Source of the DNA: Magnetococcales bacterium HCHbin5
Lineage (GTDB): Bacteria; Pseudomonadota; Magnetococcia; Magnetococcales; Magnetaquicoccaceae
Length of the DNA stretch: 57,456 nt
Direction of reading: 5' to 3'
Assembly (NCBI GenBank): GCA_002753505.1
Contig: PEAG01000013.1
Location: 1 to 57,456 of the forward strand
The notes beneath the pieces are model-generated. The model was not told the origin of the DNA. It saw only the letters and a list, made by a program, of their open reading frames with translations, and did not search any database. The first letter of the stretch is position 1; the number at the start of each line of letters is the position of its first letter. Of the stretch, positions 36,713 through 46,600 are shown piece by piece. The position numbers and the translations under genes were made by a program.

Positions 36713-37453
36713 ATGAGTGGTACTTCGACCAGCGGCAAGGCGGCTGCCCCAGTGAGCGATGGGCCTCCCGTCTCTTTGCTGACCAAAATATTGAACAATG
36801 TTTTCCCCAAGGTGCCTGACTTTTTCTCGCTGCTCAACGATCAGTGCGAGGTGGTGGCGGAGTCCATGGAGACCCTGGTGGCCTTCATGGAGACGGGGGA
36901 TGCCCAAAAGGGGATCACCGTTCGTGAGCTGGAAAAGCGGGGCGACGAGATCAAGGCGCGCAACTTGGCCATCCTGGCCAAAGCCTTTGCCACCCCTCTG
37001 GACCGGGAGGATATCTATCGGGCCATTACCAGCATCGATGAGATTGCCAACTATGCCAAAACCACGGTGCGGGAGGTGGAGGCTCTGCAACTGACGCCCG
37101 ATCCCTACATGCTGGAGATGGCGAAAATCATGAGCGAGGGGACGACTGCGCTGAAGCGGGGCTACAGCAAGCTCTCCTTCGACCCCCTGGGTGCGGTTGA
37201 GGATGAGCGGGCTGTCCACCAGTCGGAATATACGGTGGAGACCTGTTATCGCAAGGCGTTGGCCGCTTTGTTGGATGCGGACTCCAATGCACGGCAGGCG
37301 GAAGGGATCCAGGGCCAGGAGACAGAGGCCCGTCTCATGATGCAGACCATCACCCTCTTCAAGCATCGGGAACTCTATCGGCATATGTCCAACCTGGGTG
37401 ACCGGGTGGCGGCGGCCGGTTCGGTACTCTACGACATCATGGTGCAGCTCTAA
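36713..37453 (+). CDS. DUF47 (PhoU-like) protein, second tandem copy
   Basis: A 246-residue paralogue of the preceding gene: VPDFFSLLNDQCEVVAESME and LDREDIYRAITSIDEIANYA align directly with it. It carries an extra 18-residue Ser/Ala-rich N-terminus. AAGGGGG precedes ATG 36713; the longer frame from 36575 overlaps the first copy and is rejected. A GC-rich hairpin (about 37465-37495) lies after its stop and could attenuate transcription into the next gene. Confidence 0.9.
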   Translation: MSGTSTSGKAAAPVSDGPPVSLLTKILNNVFPKVPDFFSLLNDQCEVVAESMETLVAFMETGDAQKGITVRELEKRGDEIKARNLAILAKAFATPLDREDIYRAITSIDEIANYAKTTVREVEALQLTPDPYMLEMAKIMSEGTTALKRGYSKLSFDPLGAVEDERAVHQSEYTVETCYRKALAALLDADSNARQAEGIQGQETEARLMMQTITLFKHRELYRHMSNLGDRVAAAGSVLYDIMVQL

Positions 37454-37694
37454 ATTGTATAGAACGGCTCGGGGGCCGTTGTTCCCCCGGGCCGCTTGCT
37501 TTTGCGCAGTGCGTCGACGGCTTTGCGGCAGCGGCGCGCTGCGCAGGCGTTCAGGGGTCACCCCGGAGAAAAATGGGACAGCAGGCTTTCCCGGCGGGCA
37601 ATATTTATCAACCTTCTTTCTGTAACCAGGAGTAAAAAATACAAGAAATTTATGCAGAAACGGACACTCTAACCATAAAAAAAAGGACCAATAT

Positions 37695-39533
37695 ATGGAA
37701 CTGCTATCAAAAACATGGACAAAAAGGTTGCTGTCACTGGGCATTCTCGGCCTGTGTCTGGCGGCCCTCTCCACCACCTGGGCCGCCGAGGCCGCCAAAG
37801 CGGGTAAAAACATTGAGTTTGGCACAATTACGATGAGTCTGTTTGGTGGCCTGGCCATTTTTCTCTATGGCATGGAGAAGATGGGCGATGCCCTCAAGAT
37901 TGTGGCCGGTGAAAAGATGAAGTCGATTCTGGCCACCCTGACCGTCAACCGGGTAGCCGGTTTGTTTACGGGTCTGGTGGTGACGGCGATCATCCAATCC
38001 AGTTCGGTCACCACGGTGTTGCTGGTGGGCTTTGTGACCGCCGATTTGATGAATCTGTCCCAGGCCATTGGCGTGATTCTGGGGGCGGATATCGGCACCA
38101 CGGTGACGGCGCAGATTGTGGCCTTCAAGGTGACCAAGTATGCCTCCCTGTTGATTGCCGTCGGTTTCACCATGGTGTTTGTCGGCAAGCAGGAAAACTT
38201 CAAGCAATATGGACATTTGATTCTCGGTTTGGGCATGATTTTTTTTGGCATGGGTGTGATGAGCGACTCCATGTCGCCGCTGCGCAGCTACGAGCCTTTT
38301 ATTGAGATGATGCGTACCTTTGACAATCCGGTGATTGGCATTCTGGTCTCCACGCTTTTTACCGGTGTCATTCAATCCTCTTCGGCTACCATGGGTGTGG
38401 TGGTGGCGTTGGCGATGCAGGGGTTGATCTCTCTGGATGCCGGTATTGCGTTGGCGTTTGGTGCCAACATTGGTACCTGTGCGACGGCGGGTTTGGCGGT
38501 CATCGGTCGGCCCCGGCCGGCGGTGCGGGTGGCGGTTGCCCATGTCTCTTTCAAGATTGCGGGTGTGGCAATTTTTGCCTGGTTTATTCCACAATTAGCA
38601 GAGTTGTGCCGGACAATATCCCCCGCCTATCCCCATTTGGAGGGGGCGGCCCGGTTGGCGGCTGAGGTGCCTCGGCAGGTTGCCAATGCGCACACGTTGT
38701 TCAATGTGATCATGGCGTGCATGTTTCTGCCTATTGGTGGTCTGTTTGCGCGCTGGTGCATGTGGGTGGTGCCGGAGCCCAAGGCGGGCGAGGAGGTGGC
38801 AGAGGTTGATACCGGGGTGTATCGGCCAAAATATTTGGACGACTCCTATATTGAAACCCCTGCGTTGGCGTTGGGGATGGTGCGGCGTGAGATCAACGTC
38901 ATGGCTGATGTGTTGGAAAAAATGATCGCCGGTTTGCCGGCGGCTGTTTTCCATGGCAACATGGCGCAGATGGAAGAGATTCGCAAGATGGATGACCAGG
39001 TGGATGATATTCACAAGGCGGTCACCCACTATCTGTCGCGGGTGGGTGGTACCACCATGTCGCCGCAGTCGGCGGATGAGGTGTTGGCTGCCATGACGGC
39101 GGTCAGTGAGTTTGAGTCCATGGGTGATGTGATTGAGAACAACTTCTACCATTTGGCCGAGGCGTGCAGCAAGGCCAAGGTCAAGTTTTCGCCCGAGGTG
39201 ATTGCGAGCATGACCGAGTATCATACCAGTGTATTCAAGTCGTTCAAATTTGCGGCCATGGCTTTTGTGGCGGATGATCACAAGACGGCTGAGTCGGTCA
39301 TGAAGATGAAGGATGAGTTGGCTGCCATGGATGCCAAGGATCGGCTTGCACAGATCAGCTCTTTGCAAACGGGCAGTGCGGCGGGGAGTATTGAGACTTT
39401 CAATCTGCAGATGGATATTCGTGAGAACATGAAGCGCATCTACTATCATGCCAAGCGGTTGGCCAAGGTGGTGGCGCGTGTTGAGGATGCGGCGGCCTGG
39501 AAAACATCGGCGGCGGCGGCTCCTACTGCCTGA
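37695..39533 (+). CDS. Na/Pi cotransporter family protein with C-terminal PhoU-like domain
   Basis: A 612-residue inner-membrane sodium-phosphate symporter of the NptA/PF02690 type. An N-terminal hydrophobic segment precedes two Na/Pi repeats marked by IIQSSSVTT and VIQSSSATMG, with GADIGTT and GANIGTC as the paired motifs. Residues about 400-600 form a PhoU-like helical bundle. The gene follows the DUF47 pair after 241 bases and ends before a strong terminator. This gives the region three separate phosphate carriers. Confidence 0.92.
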   Translation: MELLSKTWTKRLLSLGILGLCLAALSTTWAAEAAKAGKNIEFGTITMSLFGGLAIFLYGMEKMGDALKIVAGEKMKSILATLTVNRVAGLFTGLVVTAIIQSSSVTTVLLVGFVTADLMNLSQAIGVILGADIGTTVTAQIVAFKVTKYASLLIAVGFTMVFVGKQENFKQYGHLILGLGMIFFGMGVMSDSMSPLRSYEPFIEMMRTFDNPVIGILVSTLFTGVIQSSSATMGVVVALAMQGLISLDAGIALAFGANIGTCATAGLAVIGRPRPAVRVAVAHVSFKIAGVAIFAWFIPQLAELCRTISPAYPHLEGAARLAAEVPRQVANAHTLFNVIMACMFLPIGGLFARWCMWVVPEPKAGEEVAEVDTGVYRPKYLDDSYIETPALALGMVRREINVMADVLEKMIAGLPAAVFHGNMAQMEEIRKMDDQVDDIHKAVTHYLSRVGGTTMSPQSADEVLAAMTAVSEFESMGDVIENNFYHLAEACSKAKVKFSPEVIASMTEYHTSVFKSFKFAAMAFVADDHKTAESVMKMKDELAAMDAKDRLAQISSLQTGSAAGSIETFNLQMDIRENMKRIYYHAKRLAKVVARVEDAAAWKTSAAAAPTA

Positions 39534-39558
39534 GTGGGCAGCGGGGTGGGTTGAACGG

Positions 39559-39602
39559 GGACGGCCTCCTTTTTGGGGGCCGTCCTTTTTTTTTTTTTTT
39601 TT
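39559..39602 (+). terminator. Rho-independent terminator after the Na/Pi cotransporter
   Basis: The stem GGACGGCC/GGCCGTCC is followed by a run of about seventeen T. It lies about 25 bases beyond the stop codon and closes the phosphate operon. Confidence 0.95.
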
Positions 39603-39616
39603 GGTTTTTTTTAAGT

Positions 39617-40176
39617 GATTGCAGGGGTCCGGGGACCGTCACGGTCCCCGGTGGGGTGCAGGGGCAAAGCCCCTGCTGAATGGCGCGTTTTCCCAAAGCA
39701 AATTTTCGCAGAAAATTTGCGCAACGCGCCCAAAACCGCCCCGCAGGGGCGACCTTGGGAGGGCGGCAGCCCGACGCGCACGGTTATGTTATGGGCAATG
39801 CCTGGATAAGAAAGCAGAAGGTTCGGATATTCAGTTTTTTTTCTGATACAAGGCCAGGAACGGTTTTTCCCCAAAGCCCTTCTTAACTTGGCCAGCTCTC
39901 AGTCGGGCTGCCGCCCTCCAGGAGTGCCCCTGCGGGGCGTTTTGGGCGCGCTGCGCCCATTTGCTGCGCAAATGGGCTTTGGGGAAAGCGCGCCCGTTAC
40001 ATGCAGGGGCTTTGCCCCTGCACCCCACCGGGGAGCGTGACGCTCCCCGGACCCCTGCAATTGTTTAAAAAGATTAGAAAAAACATGGGCGTGGTCATCA
40101 TGTTAGCGCATATGGGGCTTCGCCCCTGCACCCCACCGGGGAGCGTGACGCTCCCCGGATCCCTGCAATTGTTTAA
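39617..40176. repeat. Composite inverted-repeat element 5 (beta left, alpha right)
   Basis: It begins directly after the terminator. The left arm has the beta hairpin CAAATTTTCGCAGAAAATTTG and the right arm the alpha hairpin in reverse. The outer right hairpin CCGGGGAGCGTGACGCTCCCC is present twice, 108 bases apart (40028 and 40136). The spacer shares ATGGGCGTGGTCATCATGTT with the left flank of element 3, in the opposite orientation. Confidence 0.88.
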
Positions 40177-40208
40177 AAAGATTAACAAGATAAAGAGCAG
40201 AACACCAT

Positions 40209-40472
40209 TCAGAACCATCCAATCCGACCGACCCCCAACAGACAAAACAGCAGCCCGCCCACCGCCGTCGCATCATGCAAGAGTACGACCGGATCCCGGC
40301 TGAAACGACGATGTGCAGGCACCTGACAGCCCCGAGTACCACAGATAAACTGACCGACAAACAGATTGGCAAAGGCCACCACAGCCGCCGCGTAAAAAAG
40401 TCCCCCCCGATCGGTTTGATAAACCAGCAACGCACCGGCACAACAGAGAATAAAACGGGCCTGTCTCAGCAT
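40209..40472 (-). CDS. Small hypothetical membrane protein
   Basis: An 87-residue ORF with hydrophobic stretches near residues 5-18, 25-42 and 68-84, separated by a polar Cys/Arg/His-rich loop (CGTRGCQVPAHRRFSRDP). GGAGG lies just upstream of its ATG. It starts 23 bases after the stop of the next gene on the same strand, suggesting an operon. No family recognised. Confidence 0.45.
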   Translation of the reverse strand: MLRQARFILCCAGALLVYQTDRGGLFYAAAVVAFANLFVGQFICGTRGCQVPAHRRFSRDPVVLLHDATAVGGLLFCLLGVGRIGWF

Positions 40473-40495
40473 ACAGCCTCCAGCCTCCCAAAGGA

Positions 40496-40783
40496 TCAGA
40501 TGACCCGCAACGTCCAGCTGACAAACACACCGAACGCATTCAATATCAAAGGGATGGAAAACGGGCCTATGTCGATGCCCGCTGGCCGGTACTGAACCGC
40601 AAAAACCCATGGAATGATGATCACCACACTGAACAACAACCCCCATGCGGGGCCGAGATGAATAAAAATCCACCAGGGTGCCACCGCACTCAAACCATAA
40701 ATGGCAAGCAAGCCGACAGACCACAAAGCCAGGGTTTGGAAACCAACCTCTGGCCGCTTCTGCTTTTCTGTTTCCGGTGTCAT
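40496..40783 (-). CDS. Small hypothetical membrane protein
   Basis: A 95-residue protein with a charged N-terminus and three hydrophobic segments (about residues 18-38, 42-64 and 74-94). Its ATG overlaps the stop codon of the preceding small ORF in an ATGA arrangement, which suggests translational coupling. No family recognised; a small integral membrane subunit or assembly factor is possible. Confidence 0.55.
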   Translation of the reverse strand: MTPETEKQKRPEVGFQTLALWSVGLLAIYGLSAVAPWWIFIHLGPAWGLLFSVVIIIPWVFAVQYRPAGIDIGPFSIPLILNAFGVFVSWTLRVI

Positions 40784-40923
40784 GGAGGATCCACCCAGTA
40801 GTAAATGGTCGAAGCATCAGAGAATAGCTGGTTTGTCGCCCGGATGCCAGCCATGATCGCCCCGAGCGAGGCGGCAGGCTGCCACAGGCCCCCACAGAGC
40901 CAGCCGAGCCAAACGCCGATCAT
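40780..40923 (-). CDS. Possible 47-residue protein, first of three coupled small genes
   Basis: A short ORF with a hydrophobic N-terminal half (GVWLGWLCGGLW) ending in YYWVDPP. AAGGGAGATGGG is about ten bases upstream. Its stop overlaps the next start (ATGA). It is divergent from the efflux operon, whose first gene begins 136 bases away. Too short for a family call; the overlap is the main support. Confidence 0.35.
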   Translation of the reverse strand: MIGVWLGWLCGGLWQPAASLGAIMAGIRATNQLFSDASTIYYWVDPP

Positions 40924-41058
40924 CAACTCATCCCATCTCCCTTTACTATGGCATCGAAAGGGAATACTATGTGACCCGTGCTGGTGGTGCGGAGGGGGAG
41001 GGCTGTCGCTGCCATACCCCGGATTGGGACTCTTCTCCCGGTCCACCGCCTGGATGGA

Positions 41059-42510
41059 ATGACGCAACCCATGGGCCTGACTATTTTTATTAAACGATTT
41101 CTTCCTCCCCTCATTCAACAGCTTGTGCTGCTTGCACTGTTGGCGGGCTGCTCTGCGGTCGGTCCCGACTATCAACCCGATGCCGCCCTGCCAACCGCCA
41201 GCCAATGGCAAGCCCCGCTGCCCCATGCAGGCTCAACGGCCAAACTGACCGATTGGTGGGCCCAGTTTCAGGAGCCCACTCTGCTCACCCTGCAAGAGGC
41301 CGCTGCCACCACCCACCCCAACCTGCAACGCGCCCTGGCCGCCATTCAAGAGGCCCGTGCCGCCGTGGTCAGCCGACAATCTGACGGGCGACCGAAAGCC
41401 GACGGCTCCGCCAGTGCCATGCGATTGGGAGACCACAGCAACACCACCCCGGAGTCCACAGCCTACACCGTTGAGGTGGATGCCCAATGGGAGCTGGATC
41501 TGTTTGGTGGTGTGCGACGGGCCACCGAGGCCGCGACCGCCCGCCTGGCGGGCCGGGAAAACAGCTGGCACGACGCCCGCGTCACCCTGGCGGCGGAGGT
41601 GGCCAGCAAATATCTGCAGGAACGTGCCTGCCGTCAGCTGCAGGATCTCTCTCTCCAGGATCTCAACTCCCGCCGGGAGAGTGCCCGCCTGACCGCTCTG
41701 GCGGTCACCGCCGGACTGACCGCACCGGTCGATCTCAACCAGGCCCGGGCCAGAGAGGCGGAAAGCTCCAGCGCGCTGCTGGCACAACAGGCCCTCTGCG
41801 AGGGTATTGTCAAATCCCTGGTCACCCTGACCGGCCTGGCTGAACCGGAGCTGCGGAGCCTGTTGGGGGCGGCAAAGGCCGCCATTCCGACCCCGGCCGC
41901 CTTTGTGGTGGAGAGCCTGCCGGCCGACCTGCTGGCGCAGCGGCCCGACCTGGCCGCCCTGGAGCGGGAGTTGGCCGCCGCCAGTGCCGACATCGGCCTC
42001 GCCGAAGCCAACCGCTACCCCCGCCTGATGCTGTTGGGCTCCCTCTCCTTGAGCAGTCTGCAAACCGCCTCACGCACACTCAACAGCCAACCCTGGTCGC
42101 TGGGGCCTGCCCTGTTGCTGCCCCTGCTGGACGGCGGAGGCCGCAGTGCCCGGGTTGAAGAGGCCCGGGCCCGTTTCAGTCAGGCGCAAGCCCGCCTGAT
42201 GGCCGCCATCCGTGCCGCTGTGGAGGAGGTGGAGCTGGCCTTGGTCAACCTGGAGAGCAGCCGCCATCGCCGCACGGAGGCCCACGCCAGCAGTCAGGAG
42301 TACGCGGCCAACCTGCACAGCCTGGAAAAACATTGGCGCGCCGGCGGGATCAGCCTGCTGGTGCTGGCCGATGGCCAGCGCGGGCTCACCCATGCCAGAC
42401 GCAACGAAATTGTGTTGCAACGGGACCATGTGCAGGCATGGATCACTCTTTACAAGGCGTTGGGTGGCGGCTGGCACCCAACCCCTCCAGCCGATCACAA
42501 AGGGGCATAG
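41059..42510 (+). CDS. RND efflux outer-membrane lipoprotein (OMF, NodT/TolC type)
   Basis: A 483-residue outer-membrane channel that exports compounds delivered by the MFP-RND pump encoded downstream. A lipoprotein signal peptide ends in LALLAGC, followed by SAVGPDY, the usual NodT-family mature start. The rest is two repeats of long coiled-coil helices and beta strands (TolC fold). I start at ATG 41059, which places the lipobox about 30 residues in; the longer frame from 40978 is not supported. The adaptor gene begins 3 bases after its stop. Confidence 0.92.
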   Translation: MTQPMGLTIFIKRFLPPLIQQLVLLALLAGCSAVGPDYQPDAALPTASQWQAPLPHAGSTAKLTDWWAQFQEPTLLTLQEAAATTHPNLQRALAAIQEARAAVVSRQSDGRPKADGSASAMRLGDHSNTTPESTAYTVEVDAQWELDLFGGVRRATEAATARLAGRENSWHDARVTLAAEVASKYLQERACRQLQDLSLQDLNSRRESARLTALAVTAGLTAPVDLNQARAREAESSSALLAQQALCEGIVKSLVTLTGLAEPELRSLLGAAKAAIPTPAAFVVESLPADLLAQRPDLAALERELAAASADIGLAEANRYPRLMLLGSLSLSSLQTASRTLNSQPWSLGPALLLPLLDGGGRSARVEEARARFSQAQARLMAAIRAAVEEVELALVNLESSRHRRTEAHASSQEYAANLHSLEKHWRAGGISLLVLADGQRGLTHARRNEIVLQRDHVQAWITLYKALGGGWHPTPPADHKGA

Positions 42511-42513
42511 AGG

Positions 42514-43659
42514 ATGGCCTGCCGTTCAATCTTTCGTAAGGCTGCCGTGCTGAGCAGGTCGCCCTCGCAGGCAGCGGGGCTGTTGTTGTGGCTCGCGCTG
42601 CTTGGGAGCGGTGGGGTTGCCCCGGGGTATGCCAACCCCTCGACCGTACTGACGGTACAGACGGTACTGCCCCAGAGTCAAACCTGGCCGGTGTTGGAGC
42701 AGGCCAGCGGCACCATCGCCCCCTGGCAGGAGTCGGTGGTGGCGGCGGAACTGGGCGGGGTGGCCATCATCGAACTGGCTGTGGATGTGGGATCGGTGGT
42801 GCAGCGGGGTCAACTGCTGCTGCGGCTGTCGCAAAAGGCCATCCAGGCCAGCCGGGCCCAACAGGCTGCCAATGTGGCAAAGGCCAAGGCCGCCCTGTCG
42901 GAGGCGGAGGCCAATGCCAAACGGGCCCGCACCATCACCGGTTCCGGTGCCCTCTCCGAGCAGCAGATCACCCAGTTGTTGAGCGCGGAAGAGAGCGCGC
43001 GGGCCGGTCTGATGGCGGCTGAGGCCGCTTTGCAGCTGGAAGAGGTGCGACTGGCGCAAACCGAAATCGTTGCCGCCGATGGGGGGATCATCGCAACCCG
43101 TACGGCCACCCTGGGCAGTGTGGTGCAGCCCGGAGCCGAGCTGTTCCGGTTGATCCGACAAGGGCGGTTGGAGTGGCGGGCGGAGTTGACCGCCGAACAG
43201 CTGCTGGCTGTTCGCCCCGGGCAACGGGCCAGCTTGACCCTGTCGGATGGCCAGCAGGTGGCTGGGACGGTACGTCTGTTGGCCCCCACCCTCGACCCCT
43301 CCAGCCGCAAAGCCATTGCCTATGTGGATCTTCCCCCGGAGACACCCGCCCGGGCCGGCATGTTTGCCCAGGGGGAGATTCAACGGGAGAGCAAGGCCGC
43401 GCTGGTGTTGCCCGCCACCGCCCTGGTGTTGCGGGATGGCAACCGGTATCTCTTTTCGGTGGACAAAGAGGGGCTGGTGCAACAGCTTAAAGTGACCACC
43501 GGGCGGCGACAGGGGGAGTGGGTGGAGATTGTGGACGGCTTGGCGGCTGACACCCGGGTGGTGGCGGCCGGGGGGGCCTTCCTGAAACAGGGGGATCGGG
43601 TCCGGGTGCTGGAGGATGCAGCAAACGGTACCGCTGCCAGCAAAACGGCTGCCCCATGA
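42514..43659 (+). CDS. RND efflux periplasmic adaptor (membrane fusion protein)
   Basis: A 381-residue HlyD-type adaptor linking pump and channel. An N-terminal signal or anchor (about residues 18-40) precedes a lipoyl half-motif, an Ala/Gln-rich coiled coil (about 110-175), a second lipoyl half (TRTATLGSVVQPG), and the beta-barrel and membrane-proximal domains. Its stop codon overlaps the pump start (ATGA), indicating tight coupling. The substrate is unknown. Confidence 0.92.
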   Translation: MACRSIFRKAAVLSRSPSQAAGLLLWLALLGSGGVAPGYANPSTVLTVQTVLPQSQTWPVLEQASGTIAPWQESVVAAELGGVAIIELAVDVGSVVQRGQLLLRLSQKAIQASRAQQAANVAKAKAALSEAEANAKRARTITGSGALSEQQITQLLSAEESARAGLMAAEAALQLEEVRLAQTEIVAADGGIIATRTATLGSVVQPGAELFRLIRQGRLEWRAELTAEQLLAVRPGQRASLTLSDGQQVAGTVRLLAPTLDPSSRKAIAYVDLPPETPARAGMFAQGEIQRESKAALVLPATALVLRDGNRYLFSVDKEGLVQQLKVTTGRRQGEWVEIVDGLAADTRVVAAGGAFLKQGDRVRVLEDAANGTAASKTAAP

Positions 43660-46600
43660 ATGTTTCCGCCTGGTCCATCCGCAATCCTGTACCGGCTCTG
43701 CTGCTCTTTGCCCTGTTGACCCTGTTGGGGTTGGGCAGTTTTCGCTCGCTGGGCATCCAGAATTTTCCCGACATCGAACTGCCGGTCATCACGGTCCTGG
43801 CCACCCTGGAGGGGGCGGCTCCCACCCAGATGGAGACAGAGGTCGCGCGCAAAATTGAGGATTCGGTGGCCTCTCTGGGGGGGGTGGAGCATATCCGCAC
43901 CACCATCACCGATGGCGCGGCAGCCATAGCGGTCGAATTTTCCATCGATAAAGATGCGGAAGTGGCCCTCAATGAGGTGCGCAACGCAGTCGATACGGTG
44001 CGCACCGATCTGCCCCAGGAGATGAACAACCCCATCATCTCCAAAAAGACCACCAGTGGTCGGGGTCTGGTCACCTTTACCGTCGCCTCCGCTGCCATGG
44101 ACATGACCGACCTCTCCTGGTTTGTGGACAACACCCTGGCCAAGGCCATCCTGTCGGTTGCCGGTGTGGGCAAGTTTGCCCGTATCGGCGGGGTGGACCG
44201 GGAGGTGGAGATTGCCCTGGATCCTCTGCGCATGGCAGCGTTGGGGGTTTCGGCGGCCGATGTTTCAGCCCAGCTCAAACGGGTGCAGCAGGATGCCTCA
44301 GGCGGTCGCGGAGATGTGGGCAACGGCATCCAGTCGTTTCGCACCCTGGGGGCGTTGGAGTCGGCAGAGCCCCTGGCCCAACTGGATATTCCCCTGGCCG
44401 ATGGCCGCCACATCCGACTGGCCGAGGTGGCCACCATCACCGATGGCATTGCCGAGCCCAGCACGATCGCCCTGCTGGATGGGGAGACGGTGGTGGCGTT
44501 TGAAATCACCCGGATCAAGGGCACCAGCGAGGTGACGGTGGCCGAGGCGGTTCGGCGGGCGGTGGCCGTTTTTCAGGCCGCCCATCCCCAGGTCAGGATT
44601 GCGGAAGCCTACAATACGGTGGCCCGGGTACAGGATAACTTTGATGGCTCCATGGAGCTGCTTTATGAAGGGGCCTTTCTGGCCATCCTGGTGGTGTGGT
44701 GGTTTTTGCGGGATTGGCGTGCCACCCTGGTTTCGGCGACCGCTCTTCCGTTGTCCATCATTCCCACCTTTCTGGTGATGAAACAGGCAGGTTTCAGCCT
44801 GGACACCCTGACGCTGCTGGCGTTGGCGTTGGTGGTTGGGGTGTTGGTGGATGATGCCATTGTGGAGATTGAAAATATTGTCCGCCATTTGCGGATGGGC
44901 AAGAGCCCCTGGCAGGCGGCCATGGAGGCGGCGGATGAGATTGGCCTGGCGGTTATTGCCACCACCTTGACCCTGGTGGCGGTTTTTTTGCCGACCGCTT
45001 TCATGGGGGGGGTACCGGGCAAATTCTTTCGTTCTTTTGGAGTCACGGCGGCAGCGGCGGTGCTGGTCTCTCTGTTGGTGGCACGGTTGTTGACCCCCAT
45101 GATGGCCGCCTATATTTTGCGACCGATTCGGGAACAGGAGGCCGACACGCCGTTGATCCGCCGCTATCTGGATTGGGTGCGGTGGTGCATGCTCCATCGC
45201 CGGACGACGATGGCGGCGGCGTTGGCATTTTTTGTCGGCTCGCTGATGTTGGTTCCTCTGTTGGCCAAAGGGTTTATCCCGGTTGCCGATCGGGCCCAGA
45301 CCATTGTGACCTTGGAGCTTGCGCCGGGTAGTCCGTTGGCGGCCACGGCGGCGATCACCCGGCAGGCTGTCCAGATTTTGCGTGCCACCCCGGATGTTGT
45401 GCGTGTTTTTGCTGCGGTGGGTTCGGCGGCCAATGCGGATCAGGGGCCGTTGGGGGGGGGCTCCAGTGTCGATGTGCGCAAGTCCACCCTGACGGTCAAT
45501 CTGACCCACCGTCATGACCGTTCCCGCACCCAACTGGAGATCGAGGGGGATATTCGCAGCCGTTTGCGGAGTTTGCCAGGGGTGCGGGTGGCGATTGCCG
45601 CCAGCGAACCGGGGGCCAAGTTGCGGGTTTCGTTGGCCAGTGATGATCCCGAGGCGTTGGATACGGCCTTGCGGGGGTTGGAGCAGGATTTGCGCACCTT
45701 GAAAGGGGTGGGCAACATCTCCTCGTCGGCAACCTTGCAGCGGCCTGAAATTCATGTTGTGCCGGATTATGGGCGGGCGGCCGATCTGGGCATTGCGTCG
45801 GATGCGTTGGCCAGGGCGGTGCGGGTGGCGACGGCGGGGGAGTACAAGGTGTTGTTGGCCAAGTTGAATTTGCCCCAGCGGCAGGTGCCGATCCGGGTTC
45901 GTTTGCAAAAATCGGCCCGGCAGGATTTGGCGGCCATTCGGCAGTTGCCCATTGCGGCCCGGCGGGGTACTGTGCCGTTGTCGGCGGTGGCTGAGGTGGT
46001 GATGGGGAGTGGGCCGGCGCAGATTGATCGTTTGGATCGGATGCGCAATGCGGCCATTGATGTGGAGTTGGGCCAGCGGGTGATTGGTCAGGTGATGGCG
46101 GAGGCGGAGGCGTTGCCGGCTTTGCGCACGTTGCCGCCGTCGGTGCGCCATCCCACGGAGGGGGATGCCCAGCGCATGGCGGAGTTGTTCAGCAGTTTTG
46201 CCATTGCCATGGCCATTGGCATTCTCTGCATTTACATGATATTGGTCTTGTTGTTTCACGATTTTATGCAGCCGATCACCATTCTGGCGGCGTTGCCCTT
46301 TTCCCTGGGGGGGGCTTTTGTCGGTTTGTTGGTGACGGGGCATTCGTTTTCCATGCCGGCCATTATCGGCATTTTAATGTTGATGGGGATTGTCACCAAA
46401 AACTCTATTTTGTTGGTGGATTATGCAGTGATGATTCGGCGGCAGGATGATATTCCCCGTTTGGAGGCGATGATTCTGGCCTGTCACAAGCGGGCGCGGC
46501 CGATTGTGATGACCACCATTGCGATGGGAGCGGGCATGTTGCCGGTTGCGTTGGGGTTGGGTGCGGAGCCCAGTTTTCGGGCTCCCATGGCGGTGGTGGT

